13,268 nt of DNA. Origin: an uncultured Opitutia bacterium (GTDB lineage: Bacteria; Verrucomicrobiota; Verrucomicrobiae; Opitutales; MB11C04). The notes below the pieces were generated by a model. It saw only the letters and a list, made by a program, of their open reading frames with translations. It was not told where the DNA came from and did no database searches. Location: assembly GCA_913048545.1 (NCBI GenBank), contig CAJWWH010000043.1, forward strand, positions 1-13,268, written 5' to 3'. Position numbers and translations under genes: made by a program. Below, piece by piece: positions 6,611-13,268 of the stretch. How positions within the stretch are numbered: the first letter of the stretch is position 1; every line of letters begins with the position of its first letter.

Positions 6611-7696
6611 ATGGATAAAGAATTCAAAATTGGCGAAAAAACATTTCTTCTCGACGAAGAAAAAGCAATGCAGGCATATCAGGAAAAACAGGTCATTAAT
6701 GGTCGCGACACAATGACATTTAACCTGCTTCCACTCAAATACCAGTGGGCATACGATTTGTATCGTAAAATGAAATCCAACCATTGGGAACCCGAGGATG
6801 TCCCGATGCAAAAAGATGTGGAACAGTGGAAAAGCCAAACTGAATTAAGTGATGCAGAGCGATGGATCGTAATGATGGGAATCGGGTATTTTTCTGCCGC
6901 AGAAGGTATTGTCGGCGATAACATCCAACATGTGGTTCGTGAACTGGTGACTGCACCTGAATTGAAACTTGTTCTCGGCAGGCACGCCCATGAAGAGAAC
7001 ATCCATGCGGACAGCTTGCTCTACATGATTAGTTCCCTTGGTATTAACCCGCATGAGTGTGAAGCGATGTTCGAACAGGTGGATACGATTCGCCGGAAAA
7101 ATGAATTTGTGACCAAGGTATCGAAGAGTTTGAGGAGGGATATGGATCTCACCCAAACTTCGCAAAAACAGGAATTTGCCAAAAATATCTTTGTTTTTGG
7201 ACAATGCATGGAAGGCACACAGTTCTATGGATTGTTTGGGATGATTCTCAGTTTGGCCCGACAAAATAAATTTCCGGGAATCGGACAGATGTTTAGATAC
7301 ACCTTACGGGATGAATCCAATCACATTGAATTATTCCGGAATCTTTTTCGAGTTTTAGTCGATGAGAATCCAGATGTGTGGACCAATGAATTTAAGCAGG
7401 ATCTAACTAATTTAATGAAGGAAGCCGTGGAACTAGAGAAAGAGTTCATCCGCGATTGCTTACCGGTCAATTCTGTGGGGCTCAGTTCCAATGAGTTCTG
7501 TACTTACATTGATTTTATTGCTGATCGGCGGTTAAACGGGGTGGGGCTTGATGTTTTACATCCCGGTTTGGAAAACCCTTTCCCTTGGCTCGCGGAAACA
7601 ATGGATGTCAAAAAAGAACAGAACTTCTTTGAAGGGCGAGTGACTGAATACCAAAAGTCCTCCGCCTTACCAGAAGTCTCAGACGACGATCTTTAA
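6611..7696 (+). CDS. nrdB: Class I ribonucleotide reductase small subunit, leucine at the radical-tyrosine site
   Basis: Radical-generating beta subunit that partners NrdA to reduce ribonucleoside diphosphates. Ferritin-like fold with a complete dimetal site: Glu98, Glu129, His132, Glu201, Glu235 and His238 (motifs FSAAEG, EENIH, MEGTQF, RDESNH). Four residues after His132, where E. coli has Tyr122 and Chlamydia trachomatis Phe127, stands Leu136 (codon TTG 7016-7018). Electron-path residues are kept: Trp59, Asp234 and C-terminal Tyr347. The tail ends in DDDL, usual for docking to NrdA. Length 361, without an N-terminal ATP-cone. This points to a class Ic-like Mn/Fe cofactor with no tyrosyl radical (inference). 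A strong Shine-Dalgarno run of G at 6599-6603 sits 7 bases before the ATG. It precedes nrdA, with NrdR-like boxes upstream. An R2lox oxidase is less likely given the NrdA partner and the tail. Confidence 0.95.
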   Translation: MDKEFKIGEKTFLLDEEKAMQAYQEKQVINGRDTMTFNLLPLKYQWAYDLYRKMKSNHWEPEDVPMQKDVEQWKSQTELSDAERWIVMMGIGYFSAAEGIVGDNIQHVVRELVTAPELKLVLGRHAHEENIHADSLLYMISSLGINPHECEAMFEQVDTIRRKNEFVTKVSKSLRRDMDLTQTSQKQEFAKNIFVFGQCMEGTQFYGLFGMILSLARQNKFPGIGQMFRYTLRDESNHIELFRNLFRVLVDENPDVWTNEFKQDLTNLMKEAVELEKEFIRDCLPVNSVGLSSNEFCTYIDFIADRRLNGVGLDVLHPGLENPFPWLAETMDVKKEQNFFEGRVTEYQKSSALPEVSDDDL

Positions 7697-7711
7697 GAAA
7701 GGACATACATT

Positions 7712-7771
7712 ATGGTTTTATTCCGGGGTTTAACATGTGGAGCGAGAAGGTGTAAGGAAAAATATGCGTAA
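7712..7771 (+). CDS. Possible 19-codon leader ORF between nrdB and nrdA
   Basis: ATG at 7712 has a better ribosome site than many genes here (AAAGGA at 7698-7703, 8-base spacer). It reads 19 codons to a TAA at 7769-7771, which overlaps the first codons of nrdA in another frame. The peptide is cysteine- and arginine-containing and unlike any family I know. It might couple translation of nrdB and nrdA, or may be a chance frame. Confidence 0.25.
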   Translation: MVLFRGLTCGARRCKEKYA

Positions 7772-10700
7772 TACAATTTTTGATGAAGATAAACTGCTTG
7801 TTAAAGCAGCCGGAACACCAAGTGAAAATAAGCCCCGATTTGACTGGGCTCAAGGCTTGGGAGATAACAGATTTGAAGTACCTAAGGTACGAATTACAGA
7901 TGGCGCGGGTGATCGTGATTTCCATATCGCCGAGGTGGCCGAAGTCATTGGGGAGGCATTGACCAACCTAATGATATCCAGGGAAGAAAACGAAATATAT
8001 ACCCCCAAAAACCGGGAGCTCGTGGTGGAGTCTGCCCGGATCGTCGCAGATCGCTTAATAGAGCGAATGGCTGAAGAGGAGGAAGGCGGAGCCCCCCGCC
8101 TCTCCTTTGACGAACTGTACCGTTTGATCGAAAAAGCATTGGTGGAAAACGACGCCTATGATGTGGCAAAAAGCTTGGTCTTTTGTCGTTCCAATGATGG
8201 CGGTTCTGTTTCGGATGAGCACATGGTCGATCAGATTCGTCTTATTCGCAGGAGCGGCCAGGTTGTTCCCTGGAACGCTTCCAAAATTGAGGTGGCTGTA
8301 CGCAAAGCCTTTCTCTCCCTTCAATTTGATTCGGAACCTGCAGTTGAACTTGCCCGTCAGGTAACCCGCAAGGCTTTGTCCACCGGGCAGGCATTCATCA
8401 ATATCGAAGACATTCAGGATTTGGTCCAGGAAGAGTTGATGCGGACCGGTCATTTCAAGGTTGCGGAGTCTTATATATTGTACCGTGCCCGTCGTCGAAT
8501 TGAACGCGAAACCGGTGCGGATTTGGAAGAGGTCAAACAGGATTCAATGATTGTTGTCCAAAAGGATGATGGGACCACATTTTTTTGGGACGGAATTGAC
8601 TTAAAAAAACGCATTTCTTTTGCCTCGATTGGATTGGATCTTTGCCTGACCGCAGAACAGATCGAGGAAAGTCTTCGTCGTTCCGTATTTTCTGAAATCA
8701 GCGAAGTGGATTTGCGCCGAACGATCATTTTAAATTCCAAGACATTAATCGAAAAGGATGGAGACTTTGCTAAATTCGCCGCCCGTATCCTCCTTACCTA
8801 TGTATACGAAGAAGTGTTAGGATGGAATATTTCAATTGATTCGATCGAGGACCTGAAGAGTTTCCATGCAAATGGACTGAAAAAATACCTTAAGCGGGGT
8901 ACTGAAATTAACCGCTTGGATGGAAAATTACTCAAACTCAATATAAGTAAACTCGCGGAGGCACTTGATCCTTCTGCTGATTTGGATTTTGATTATTTAG
9001 GGATTCAGACGCTTTATGATCGTTACTTAGTGGTGGATAAGACCAATGATTTACCGGTTAGACTCGAAACTCCCCAACTTTTTTGGATGCGGGTAGCAAT
9101 GGGTGTTTTTGCTCATGAGGACAATCCGGAAGATCAAATCATTTCCCTTTACAATCTATATAAGAGCAGAAGGTTTTGCTCATCCACTCCGACCTTATTC
9201 AACTCTGGTACACCGCACTCACAACTTTCCTCATGCTATCTGTACAAGGTGGATGATACCATTGAGTCAATTATGTACCGTGGCATTGCGGAGAATGCAT
9301 TTCTCTCGAAATGGGCTGGTGGATTGGGTGGAAGCTGGACATCAGTAAGGGGAACCGGAAGCCATATTGCCGGAACGAATGGTGAAAGCCAGGGAGTGAT
9401 TCCATTCCTTAAACTCCACAATGACCAGCTTTGTGCCGTTAATCAGGGGGGGAAGAGAAAAGGTTCGGGTTGTGCTTATTTAGAATCATGGCATTGCGAT
9501 GTTCTTGAATTTTTGGAACTTCGTAAAAATACCGGTGATGATCGTCGCCGTACGCACGACATGAACACCGCCAACTGGATTCCCGATTTGTTTATGAAAC
9601 GAATGGAGTCCCGTGAAAATTGGACGCTCTTTCAAAGTAATGAGGTACCCGATCTGCATGATTTATATGGCAAAGCATTTGATCAAAAATATGTGGAGTA
9701 CGAAGAGAAAGCAGAGAAGGGTGAAATTTGGTCACAAACCATACCAGCCATTGATCTTTGGAAGCAAATGCTGAAAATGATCTTCGAAACCGGCCATCCC
9801 TGGATTACTTTCAAAGACACCTGTAATGTGCGTAGTCCACAGGATCATGTCGGTGTGATTCACAGTTCTAATTTATGCACGGAAATTACTCTCAATACCG
9901 GGGCCGATGAAACTGCGGTGTGCAATCTTGGTTCCGTGGTTTTGGATTCTCACTTGAAAAGTGATGGATCGTTGGATCATAAGAAGTTACGGGACACGAT
10001 TCGTATTGCGATTCGGGCATTGGATAATGTGATTGATGTAAATTTTTATCCGACAGAAGCCGCGAAAACATCCAATATGAGACACCGGCCAATTGGATTG
10101 GGTGTAATGGGCCTGCAGAATTCACTTTTCAGGAAAGACATTTGTTTCTCTTCGGAGGAAGCGGTTGAATTCAATGATGAATTCATGGAGGCCATTTGCT
10201 ACTATGCCTATGAAGCATCGAGTGATCTGGCGAATGAGCGTGGTACTTATTCCTCGTTTCGTGGTTCAAAGTGGGATCGTGGGATTTTGCCTCAGGACAC
10301 CATCGAATTACTTGAAAAGGAACGTGGGTGTGATGTGGATGTGCCAAAGGGTGAAAAGATGGACTGGTCGGTAGTGCGGGAAAAAATTGCTAAACATGGA
10401 ATGCGTAATAGTAATGTGATCGCCATTGCTCCAACCGCTACGATTTCCAATATCATGGGGTCTTCCCCCTGTATTGAGCCCACCTACAAAAATCTTTTTG
10501 TTAAAAGTAACCTCTCCGGTGATTTCATGGTGCTGAACAGATATTTGGTGGAAGATCTCAAAAAGCACAACTTGTGGAACAGTGAGATGTCAGATCAATT
10601 AAAGTACTTCGACGGTGAATTGTCGGATATCGGTGCGATACCTGATTCGATCAAAAAGAAATACGCCACTGCTTTTGATGTATCTTACGAATTTGTAATC

Positions 10701-11012
10701 TCGGCCGCTGCACGCCGTCAAAAATGGATCGATCAGTCACAATCCGTTAATCTGTTTTTGGGGCAACCCAATATGAAAACGCTGTCCCACATGTATCGGG
10801 CTGCATGGAGGCAGGGGTTGAAAACAACCTATTATCTCCGAACGCTGGGTGCTTCGAATATTGAAAAGGCTACCGTTTCCATGAGCCAGGCAAAACCAAT
10901 GGGAGATGTCGCAGGGGAGCCGTCCGTAAAAAAGGAATACACGGATGCGGAAGCCAAAGCATGTAGCATTCAGGCGATGATGGATGGCGAAGAATGCGAA
11001 GCCTGCCAGTGA
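7764..11012 (+). CDS. nrdA: Class I ribonucleotide reductase large subunit with multiple ATP-cones
   Basis: Catalytic alpha subunit reducing NDPs to dNDPs. Numbering from ATG 7764 (1082 residues, far longer than the 761 of E. coli): about 36-141 is a degenerate ATP-cone whose second half ends AYDVAKSLVFCR; 155-249 is a clear ATP-cone (IRRSGQVVPWNASKIEVAV to VAESYILYRARR); 261-356 aligns with the single E. coli cone, ending FAARILLTYVYEEVLG. The barrel follows with catalytic residues Cys491 (SSCYLYK), Asn703-Cys705-Glu707 (SSNLCTEI), Cys720 and Tyr1023-Tyr1024 (TTYYLRT). The C-terminal shuttle pair is Cys1078/Cys1081 (CEAC). The cones imply dATP inhibition by oligomerisation. The frame opens at GTG 7737, but AAGGA at 7754-7758 favours ATG 7764. 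It follows nrdB by 67 bases and overlaps the next gene by 29. Confidence 0.97.
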   Translation: MRNTIFDEDKLLVKAAGTPSENKPRFDWAQGLGDNRFEVPKVRITDGAGDRDFHIAEVAEVIGEALTNLMISREENEIYTPKNRELVVESARIVADRLIERMAEEEEGGAPRLSFDELYRLIEKALVENDAYDVAKSLVFCRSNDGGSVSDEHMVDQIRLIRRSGQVVPWNASKIEVAVRKAFLSLQFDSEPAVELARQVTRKALSTGQAFINIEDIQDLVQEELMRTGHFKVAESYILYRARRRIERETGADLEEVKQDSMIVVQKDDGTTFFWDGIDLKKRISFASIGLDLCLTAEQIEESLRRSVFSEISEVDLRRTIILNSKTLIEKDGDFAKFAARILLTYVYEEVLGWNISIDSIEDLKSFHANGLKKYLKRGTEINRLDGKLLKLNISKLAEALDPSADLDFDYLGIQTLYDRYLVVDKTNDLPVRLETPQLFWMRVAMGVFAHEDNPEDQIISLYNLYKSRRFCSSTPTLFNSGTPHSQLSSCYLYKVDDTIESIMYRGIAENAFLSKWAGGLGGSWTSVRGTGSHIAGTNGESQGVIPFLKLHNDQLCAVNQGGKRKGSGCAYLESWHCDVLEFLELRKNTGDDRRRTHDMNTANWIPDLFMKRMESRENWTLFQSNEVPDLHDLYGKAFDQKYVEYEEKAEKGEIWSQTIPAIDLWKQMLKMIFETGHPWITFKDTCNVRSPQDHVGVIHSSNLCTEITLNTGADETAVCNLGSVVLDSHLKSDGSLDHKKLRDTIRIAIRALDNVIDVNFYPTEAAKTSNMRHRPIGLGVMGLQNSLFRKDICFSSEEAVEFNDEFMEAICYYAYEASSDLANERGTYSSFRGSKWDRGILPQDTIELLEKERGCDVDVPKGEKMDWSVVREKIAKHGMRNSNVIAIAPTATISNIMGSSPCIEPTYKNLFVKSNLSGDFMVLNRYLVEDLKKHNLWNSEMSDQLKYFDGELSDIGAIPDSIKKKYATAFDVSYEFVISAAARRQKWIDQSQSVNLFLGQPNMKTLSHMYRAAWRQGLKTTYYLRTLGASNIEKATVSMSQAKPMGDVAGEPSVKKEYTDAEAKACSIQAMMDGEECEACQ

Positions 11013-11568
11013 GGAATTAAACTACTTATCTCTCTGCTTGAACACGAACGGGCGACTGGAAAAGTTTCTCTCTAAGAAGCCCGTCTTGGGTGCGGATTCC
11101 TTTGTCGCTTCCAATGCCACGATTTTGGGTGATGTTCGAGTTGGTGAACATTCCAGCATTTGGTATGGAAGCGTTTTACGGGCGGATATTAATTATATTG
11201 AGATTGGTCGGTGTTCGAATATCCAGGACGGTGTGATTGGCCACCTCTCGGATGACCAACCGCTTATTGTTGGAGATTATGTTACGGTTGGACATGGTGC
11301 AATTATCCATGCCTGTACCATTGAAGATGAGTGCCTGATCGGAATGAATTCAACAATTCTGGATGGTGCAGTGATCGGAAAGCAATCCACAATTGCCGCA
11401 GGTGCGGTTGTTCCCGCGGGTATGATTGTTCCCCCGGGAGCGCTGATCGCCGGAGTCCCCGGGAAATTGAAACGAATCTTAAATGAAGAGGAAAGAGAGG
11501 GATTAAAGAAATGGGCAGAAAAGTATATTGATGTGGCAAAGGCTCATCAAAAAGTCGGATCCATTTGA
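10984..11568 (+). CDS. Gamma-class carbonic anhydrase-like hexapeptide-repeat protein
   Basis: Left-handed beta-helix protein of the YrdA/PaaY/gamma-carbonic anhydrase group, trimeric and cytoplasmic. Numbering from ATG 10984: VLGADSFVASNATILGDVRVGEHSSIWYGSVLRAD is broken into hexapeptide turns, with Arg66 and Asp68. Three histidines expected to bind metal are His87 (IGHLSD), His104 (VGHGAIIH) and His109. The end carries IAGVPGKLKRIL and a helix (EEEREGLKKWAEKYIDVAKAH). Length 194 is slightly long. The first 19 residues lie partly inside nrdA and do not look like the family, so the true start may be TTG 11038, but no better ATG exists. Overlap with nrdA suggests co-transcription under NrdR control. 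Carbonic anhydrase activity is possible, but many family members lack it. Confidence 0.88.
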   Translation: MAKNAKPASEELNYLSLCLNTNGRLEKFLSKKPVLGADSFVASNATILGDVRVGEHSSIWYGSVLRADINYIEIGRCSNIQDGVIGHLSDDQPLIVGDYVTVGHGAIIHACTIEDECLIGMNSTILDGAVIGKQSTIAAGAVVPAGMIVPPGALIAGVPGKLKRILNEEEREGLKKWAEKYIDVAKAHQKVGSI

Positions 11569-11849
11569 TCGGTATTTCCTTTCGCACTTTCCATTCCATA
11601 CTGCTGGTAAAATTCAACTACTGAATCACTGAGCGAGGGCAGAGGGAATGAACCCCCTACAGCTTCCGCGCAGCATGATATGTAAGAGCGAATCGAGTTT
11701 TCATCGGCATGCTTCTGATCAGAAGAAAGAATGCGGATCAATGAATCACGGGCCACAAACCATTCTTCCTCATCGAAGGAATGCTGAAGCATTTTATCAC
11801 CCCATTTCTCAATTTCTGTTACACTTAAATTTTCTTTTCGATCCATCAT
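11547..11849 (-). CDS. Small protein of unknown function
   Basis: A 100-residue frame that I do not recognise. The composition is protein-like, with charged amphipathic helices (SVTEIEKWGDKMLQ, DEEEWFVARDSLIRIL, then a Ser/Cys/Ala stretch) and an acidic overall character. No signal peptide or membrane segment is visible. Two consecutive ATGs (11849, 11846) serve as start. A good promoter (TTGCTG or TTTGCT, then TATAAT) lies so close that the mRNA would be leaderless or nearly so; no Shine-Dalgarno sequence is present. Its stop lies within the gamma-carbonic-anhydrase gene, a 22-base tail-to-tail overlap. It is divergent from cysJ. It is called real because of the promoter and because no other gene explains this 280-base stretch. 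It could still be spurious. Confidence 0.65.
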   Translation of the reverse strand: MMDRKENLSVTEIEKWGDKMLQHSFDEEEWFVARDSLIRILSSDQKHADENSIRSYISCCAEAVGGSFPLPSLSDSVVEFYQQYGMESAKGNTDQMDPTF

Positions 11850-11854
11850 TTTAT

Positions 11855-11883
11855 ATTATAGAAAAGATATATTTTTCAGCAAA
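11855..11883 (-). promoter_or_regulatory. Promoter for the small minus-strand gene, leaderless geometry
   Basis: On the minus strand a perfect TATAAT (11860-11855) is preceded by TTTGCT with a 17-base spacer, or TTGCTG with 16. Transcription starting 6-8 bases after TATAAT would begin at or within a base or two of the ATG at 11849. That suggests a leaderless message, consistent with the absence of a ribosome site. Confidence 0.55.
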
Positions 11884-11892
11884 TCGATTTCG

Positions 11893-11911
11893 TTTTTCAA
11901 ACCTTGAAAAA
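11893..11911. repeat. Perfect inverted repeat between the small gene and cysJ
   Basis: TTTTTCAA (11893-11900) and TTGAAAAA (11904-11911) are exact reverse complements around ACC. The site lies in the divergent gap, 34 bases before the cysJ ATG and upstream of the promoter on the other strand, a natural place for an operator. A T-run follows, but the stem is AT-only, so it is a poor terminator. Confidence 0.45.
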
Positions 11912-11944
11912 TTTTTCTTGGAGAAAAGGTCGGAAAATGCGTAG

Positions 11945-13102
11945 ATGAAAGAGCATATTTTTCCAATGACCTCTCAACTGCACGAATCTTCCTACAACAA
12001 AAAGAATCCATATTCTTCGACTCTGCTCATAAATCGGCACCTGACAGAGGGTTCGGATAAAGAAACACGCCATTTTGAATTCTCGCTCAGCGGTAGCGGA
12101 TTGAGTTACGAACCGGGGGATTCTCTGGGGGTCGTTCCGACTAATTGTTCGCAGATTGTGGATGATCTTCTGGATGCAACTGGTTTTTCAGGCTCTGAAA
12201 AAGTAACAGTGAATGACAGTGAAACGGAATTGCGTTCGGCCCTTCTTCATCAATTTGCCTGTACCGTTTTGAGTAAAATACAGATTAAAAAGTTCAATGA
12301 GATAGCCCAGGTTCAGGCTCTTGAGGAATTGCTTAAGATTGAAAATAAGCAGGACTTGATTGACTACATGTGGGGCAGAGAACTGATTGATTTATTTAAA
12401 GAGTTCCCGCAGCCAAGTCTCAGCGTGGATGATTTTGTGGGACTGCTTCGCCCGATGCCACCCCGTTTGTATTCAATTGCCTCAAGTTTGAGTGCTCATT
12501 CGGATGAAGTACACTTAACTGTCGCAGTGGTGCGGTACGATACACATGGACGAAAGAGGAAAGGTGTTTGTTCCTCTTATCTTGCTGAAAGGGTGGGGGA
12601 CACCATTCCCTGTTATTTCCACCCTAATAAAAATTTCAAACTTCCGGAGGAGAGTGATAAACCAATCATTATGGTGGGTCCTGGAACAGGAATCGCTCCT
12701 TTTCGGGCATTTATTGAGGAAAGAAAGATCAACGGATCTTCTGGAAAAAACTGGCTTTTCTTTGGGGATCGTTCCCAAAAAACGGATTATTTGTACGGGA
12801 ACGAATGGCAGCGTTATCAACAGGACGGTTCACTACATAACCTTGATCTCGCATGGTCTCGCGATCAGGAAGAAAAAGTTTATGTTCAGCATAAAATGTT
12901 GGAAAGGGGTCAGGAATTGTGGAAATGGCTGGAGGATGGGGCAGTTTTTTATGTCTGTGGAGACGCATCCCGTATGGCAAAGGATGTGGATCAGGCGCTT
13001 CGAACGATTGCTCAGGAGCACGGTACAATGAGCGAGGAAGATTCTTCAGTATGGATTAAGACACTCCAAAAAGAAAAGCGTTACTTAAAAGATGTGTATT
13101 AA
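11945..13102 (+). CDS. cysJ: Sulfite reductase flavoprotein-like FAD/NADPH reductase, no FMN domain
   Basis: FNR-superfamily diflavin-reductase C-terminal half that would take electrons from NADPH through FAD, most likely for sulfite reductase. The connecting and FAD domain starts near residue 20 (KKNPYSSTLL, YEPGDSLGVVPTN 55-67) and includes RLYSIASS (174-181) and GVCSSYL (207-213). The NADPH domain has GPGTGIAPFR (245-254), FFGDR (272-276), YVQHKM (313-318), VCGDASRMAKDV (337-348) and the CysJ-type ending RYLKDVY. At 385 residues it lacks the roughly 200-residue N-terminal flavodoxin domain of E. coli CysJ (about 600); no frame upstream supplies it. The start is ATG 11945 with a weak CGGA site; ATG 11966 is an alternative. 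The electron acceptor (CysI or other) is not in view, so sulfite reduction is inferred. Confidence 0.85.
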   Translation: MKEHIFPMTSQLHESSYNKKNPYSSTLLINRHLTEGSDKETRHFEFSLSGSGLSYEPGDSLGVVPTNCSQIVDDLLDATGFSGSEKVTVNDSETELRSALLHQFACTVLSKIQIKKFNEIAQVQALEELLKIENKQDLIDYMWGRELIDLFKEFPQPSLSVDDFVGLLRPMPPRLYSIASSLSAHSDEVHLTVAVVRYDTHGRKRKGVCSSYLAERVGDTIPCYFHPNKNFKLPEESDKPIIMVGPGTGIAPFRAFIEERKINGSSGKNWLFFGDRSQKTDYLYGNEWQRYQQDGSLHNLDLAWSRDQEEKVYVQHKMLERGQELWKWLEDGAVFYVCGDASRMAKDVDQALRTIAQEHGTMSEEDSSVWIKTLQKEKRYLKDVY

Positions 13103-13104
13103 TT

Positions 13105-13123
13105 AGGAAAGTCTACTTTTCCT
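13105..13123 (+). terminator. Weak hairpin after cysJ
   Basis: AGGAAA (13105-13110) pairs with TTTCCT (13118-13123) across a 7-base loop, starting 3 bases after the cysJ stop. The stem is short and no clean T-run follows, so termination would be inefficient or may need other factors. Confidence 0.3.
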
Positions 13124-13177
13124 TATTCGTAATAAAAAGAACTTTAATATACGGATTAATTTTTCAACTTTACAATA

Positions 13178-13197
13178 ATTGATAATCAATTATCAAT
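13178..13197. promoter_or_regulatory. Perfect 9-base dyad, Fur-box-like
   Basis: ATTGATAAT (13178-13186) and ATTATCAAT (13189-13197) flank CA. The inner part resembles the Fur 7-1-7 site TGATAATnATTATCA but has two central bases instead of one. It ends 8 bases before the start of the exported-protein gene, where a bound repressor would block expression. The regulator is unproven; Fur, Zur and PerR relatives bind similar dyads. Confidence 0.5.
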
Positions 13198-13205
13198 AGA
13201 GTCTT

Positions 13206-13268
13206 ATGTTTAAAAAAGTCTGTATTTTTTCTTTATTGTTAATCAAGATTTGTTTCTCAGGAGCATCT
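13206..13268 (+). CDS. N-terminus of an exported protein (cut by window edge)
   Basis: Twenty-one codons remain open to the window end. The residues form a textbook signal peptide start: Met-Phe-Lys-Lys, then a hydrophobic run VCIFSLLLI, then KICFSGAS. A cysteine near 16 followed by FSGAS allows either a signal peptidase I site or, less likely, a lipoprotein. No clear ribosome site is visible. The Fur-like dyad immediately upstream would suit a metal-regulated envelope protein, but the product cannot be named. Confidence 0.55.
   Translation, partial: MFKKVCIFSLLLIKICFSGAS

Noticed and set aside
8055..8453. 132-codon minus-strand frame opposite nrdA
   Set aside because: Antisense to the conserved ATP-cone region of nrdA; typical shadow frame.
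11648..11944. 98-codon plus-strand frame before cysJ
   Set aside because: Spans the small minus-strand gene and the promoter gap; the translation is low-complexity Phe/Ser-rich with no family features.

Overview
The window is ordinary chromosomal sequence from a free-living bacterium. The best guess is the PVC superphylum, probably Verrucomicrobiota of the Opitutae type. The guess rests on three things: a chlamydia-like class I ribonucleotide reductase pair (NrdA with several ATP-cones, NrdB without the radical tyrosine), a short FMN-less CysJ of the kind seen in planctomycetes and relatives, and an AccD with an eroded zinc finger. It comes from remembered family features, not a database search. 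Coding DNA is moderate in G+C and the gaps are strongly AT-rich.

Layout. Bases 1-625 hold the 5' two-thirds of a 208-codon readable part of aspS on the minus strand. A 116-134 bp divergent gap separates it from a compact plus-strand run of six housekeeping genes: manC (GDP-mannose synthesis), ruvX, truA, comF, accD and folC. Gaps there are 9-22 bp, and truA/comF overlap by ATGA, so one transcript is likely. A 525 bp AT-rich gap follows (6086-6610). It contains two NrdR-box-like sites 32 bp apart, a possible promoter and a pyrimidine-rich leader. Next comes nrdB-nrdA, with a gamma-carbonic-anhydrase-like gene overlapping the 3' end of nrdA. A small unrecognised minus-strand gene (11547-11849) ends inside the tail of that gene and starts divergently from a short cysJ. 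The window closes with the first 21 codons of a gene whose product has a signal peptide, preceded by a strong AT-rich dyad that resembles a Fur box.

Function. The genes mostly serve macromolecule precursors and RNA/DNA upkeep: tRNA charging and modification, Holliday-junction or rRNA processing, malonyl-CoA, folate, deoxynucleotides and sulfite reduction. The nrd genes appear to form their own NrdR-controlled transcription unit.

Most worth a second look: (1) NrdB has all six metal ligands but leucine at the radical-tyrosine position, suggesting a class Ic-like tyrosyl-radical-independent enzyme; (2) AccD keeps only one of four zinc-finger cysteines and has a lysine/arginine-rich tail; (3) AspRS carries His31/Gly82, the non-discriminating signature; (4) short leader ORFs and dyads surround the nrd, cysJ and terminal genes. 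I found no CRISPR array, mobile element, RNA gene, or defence or biosynthetic system. Nothing here is clearly a new system.
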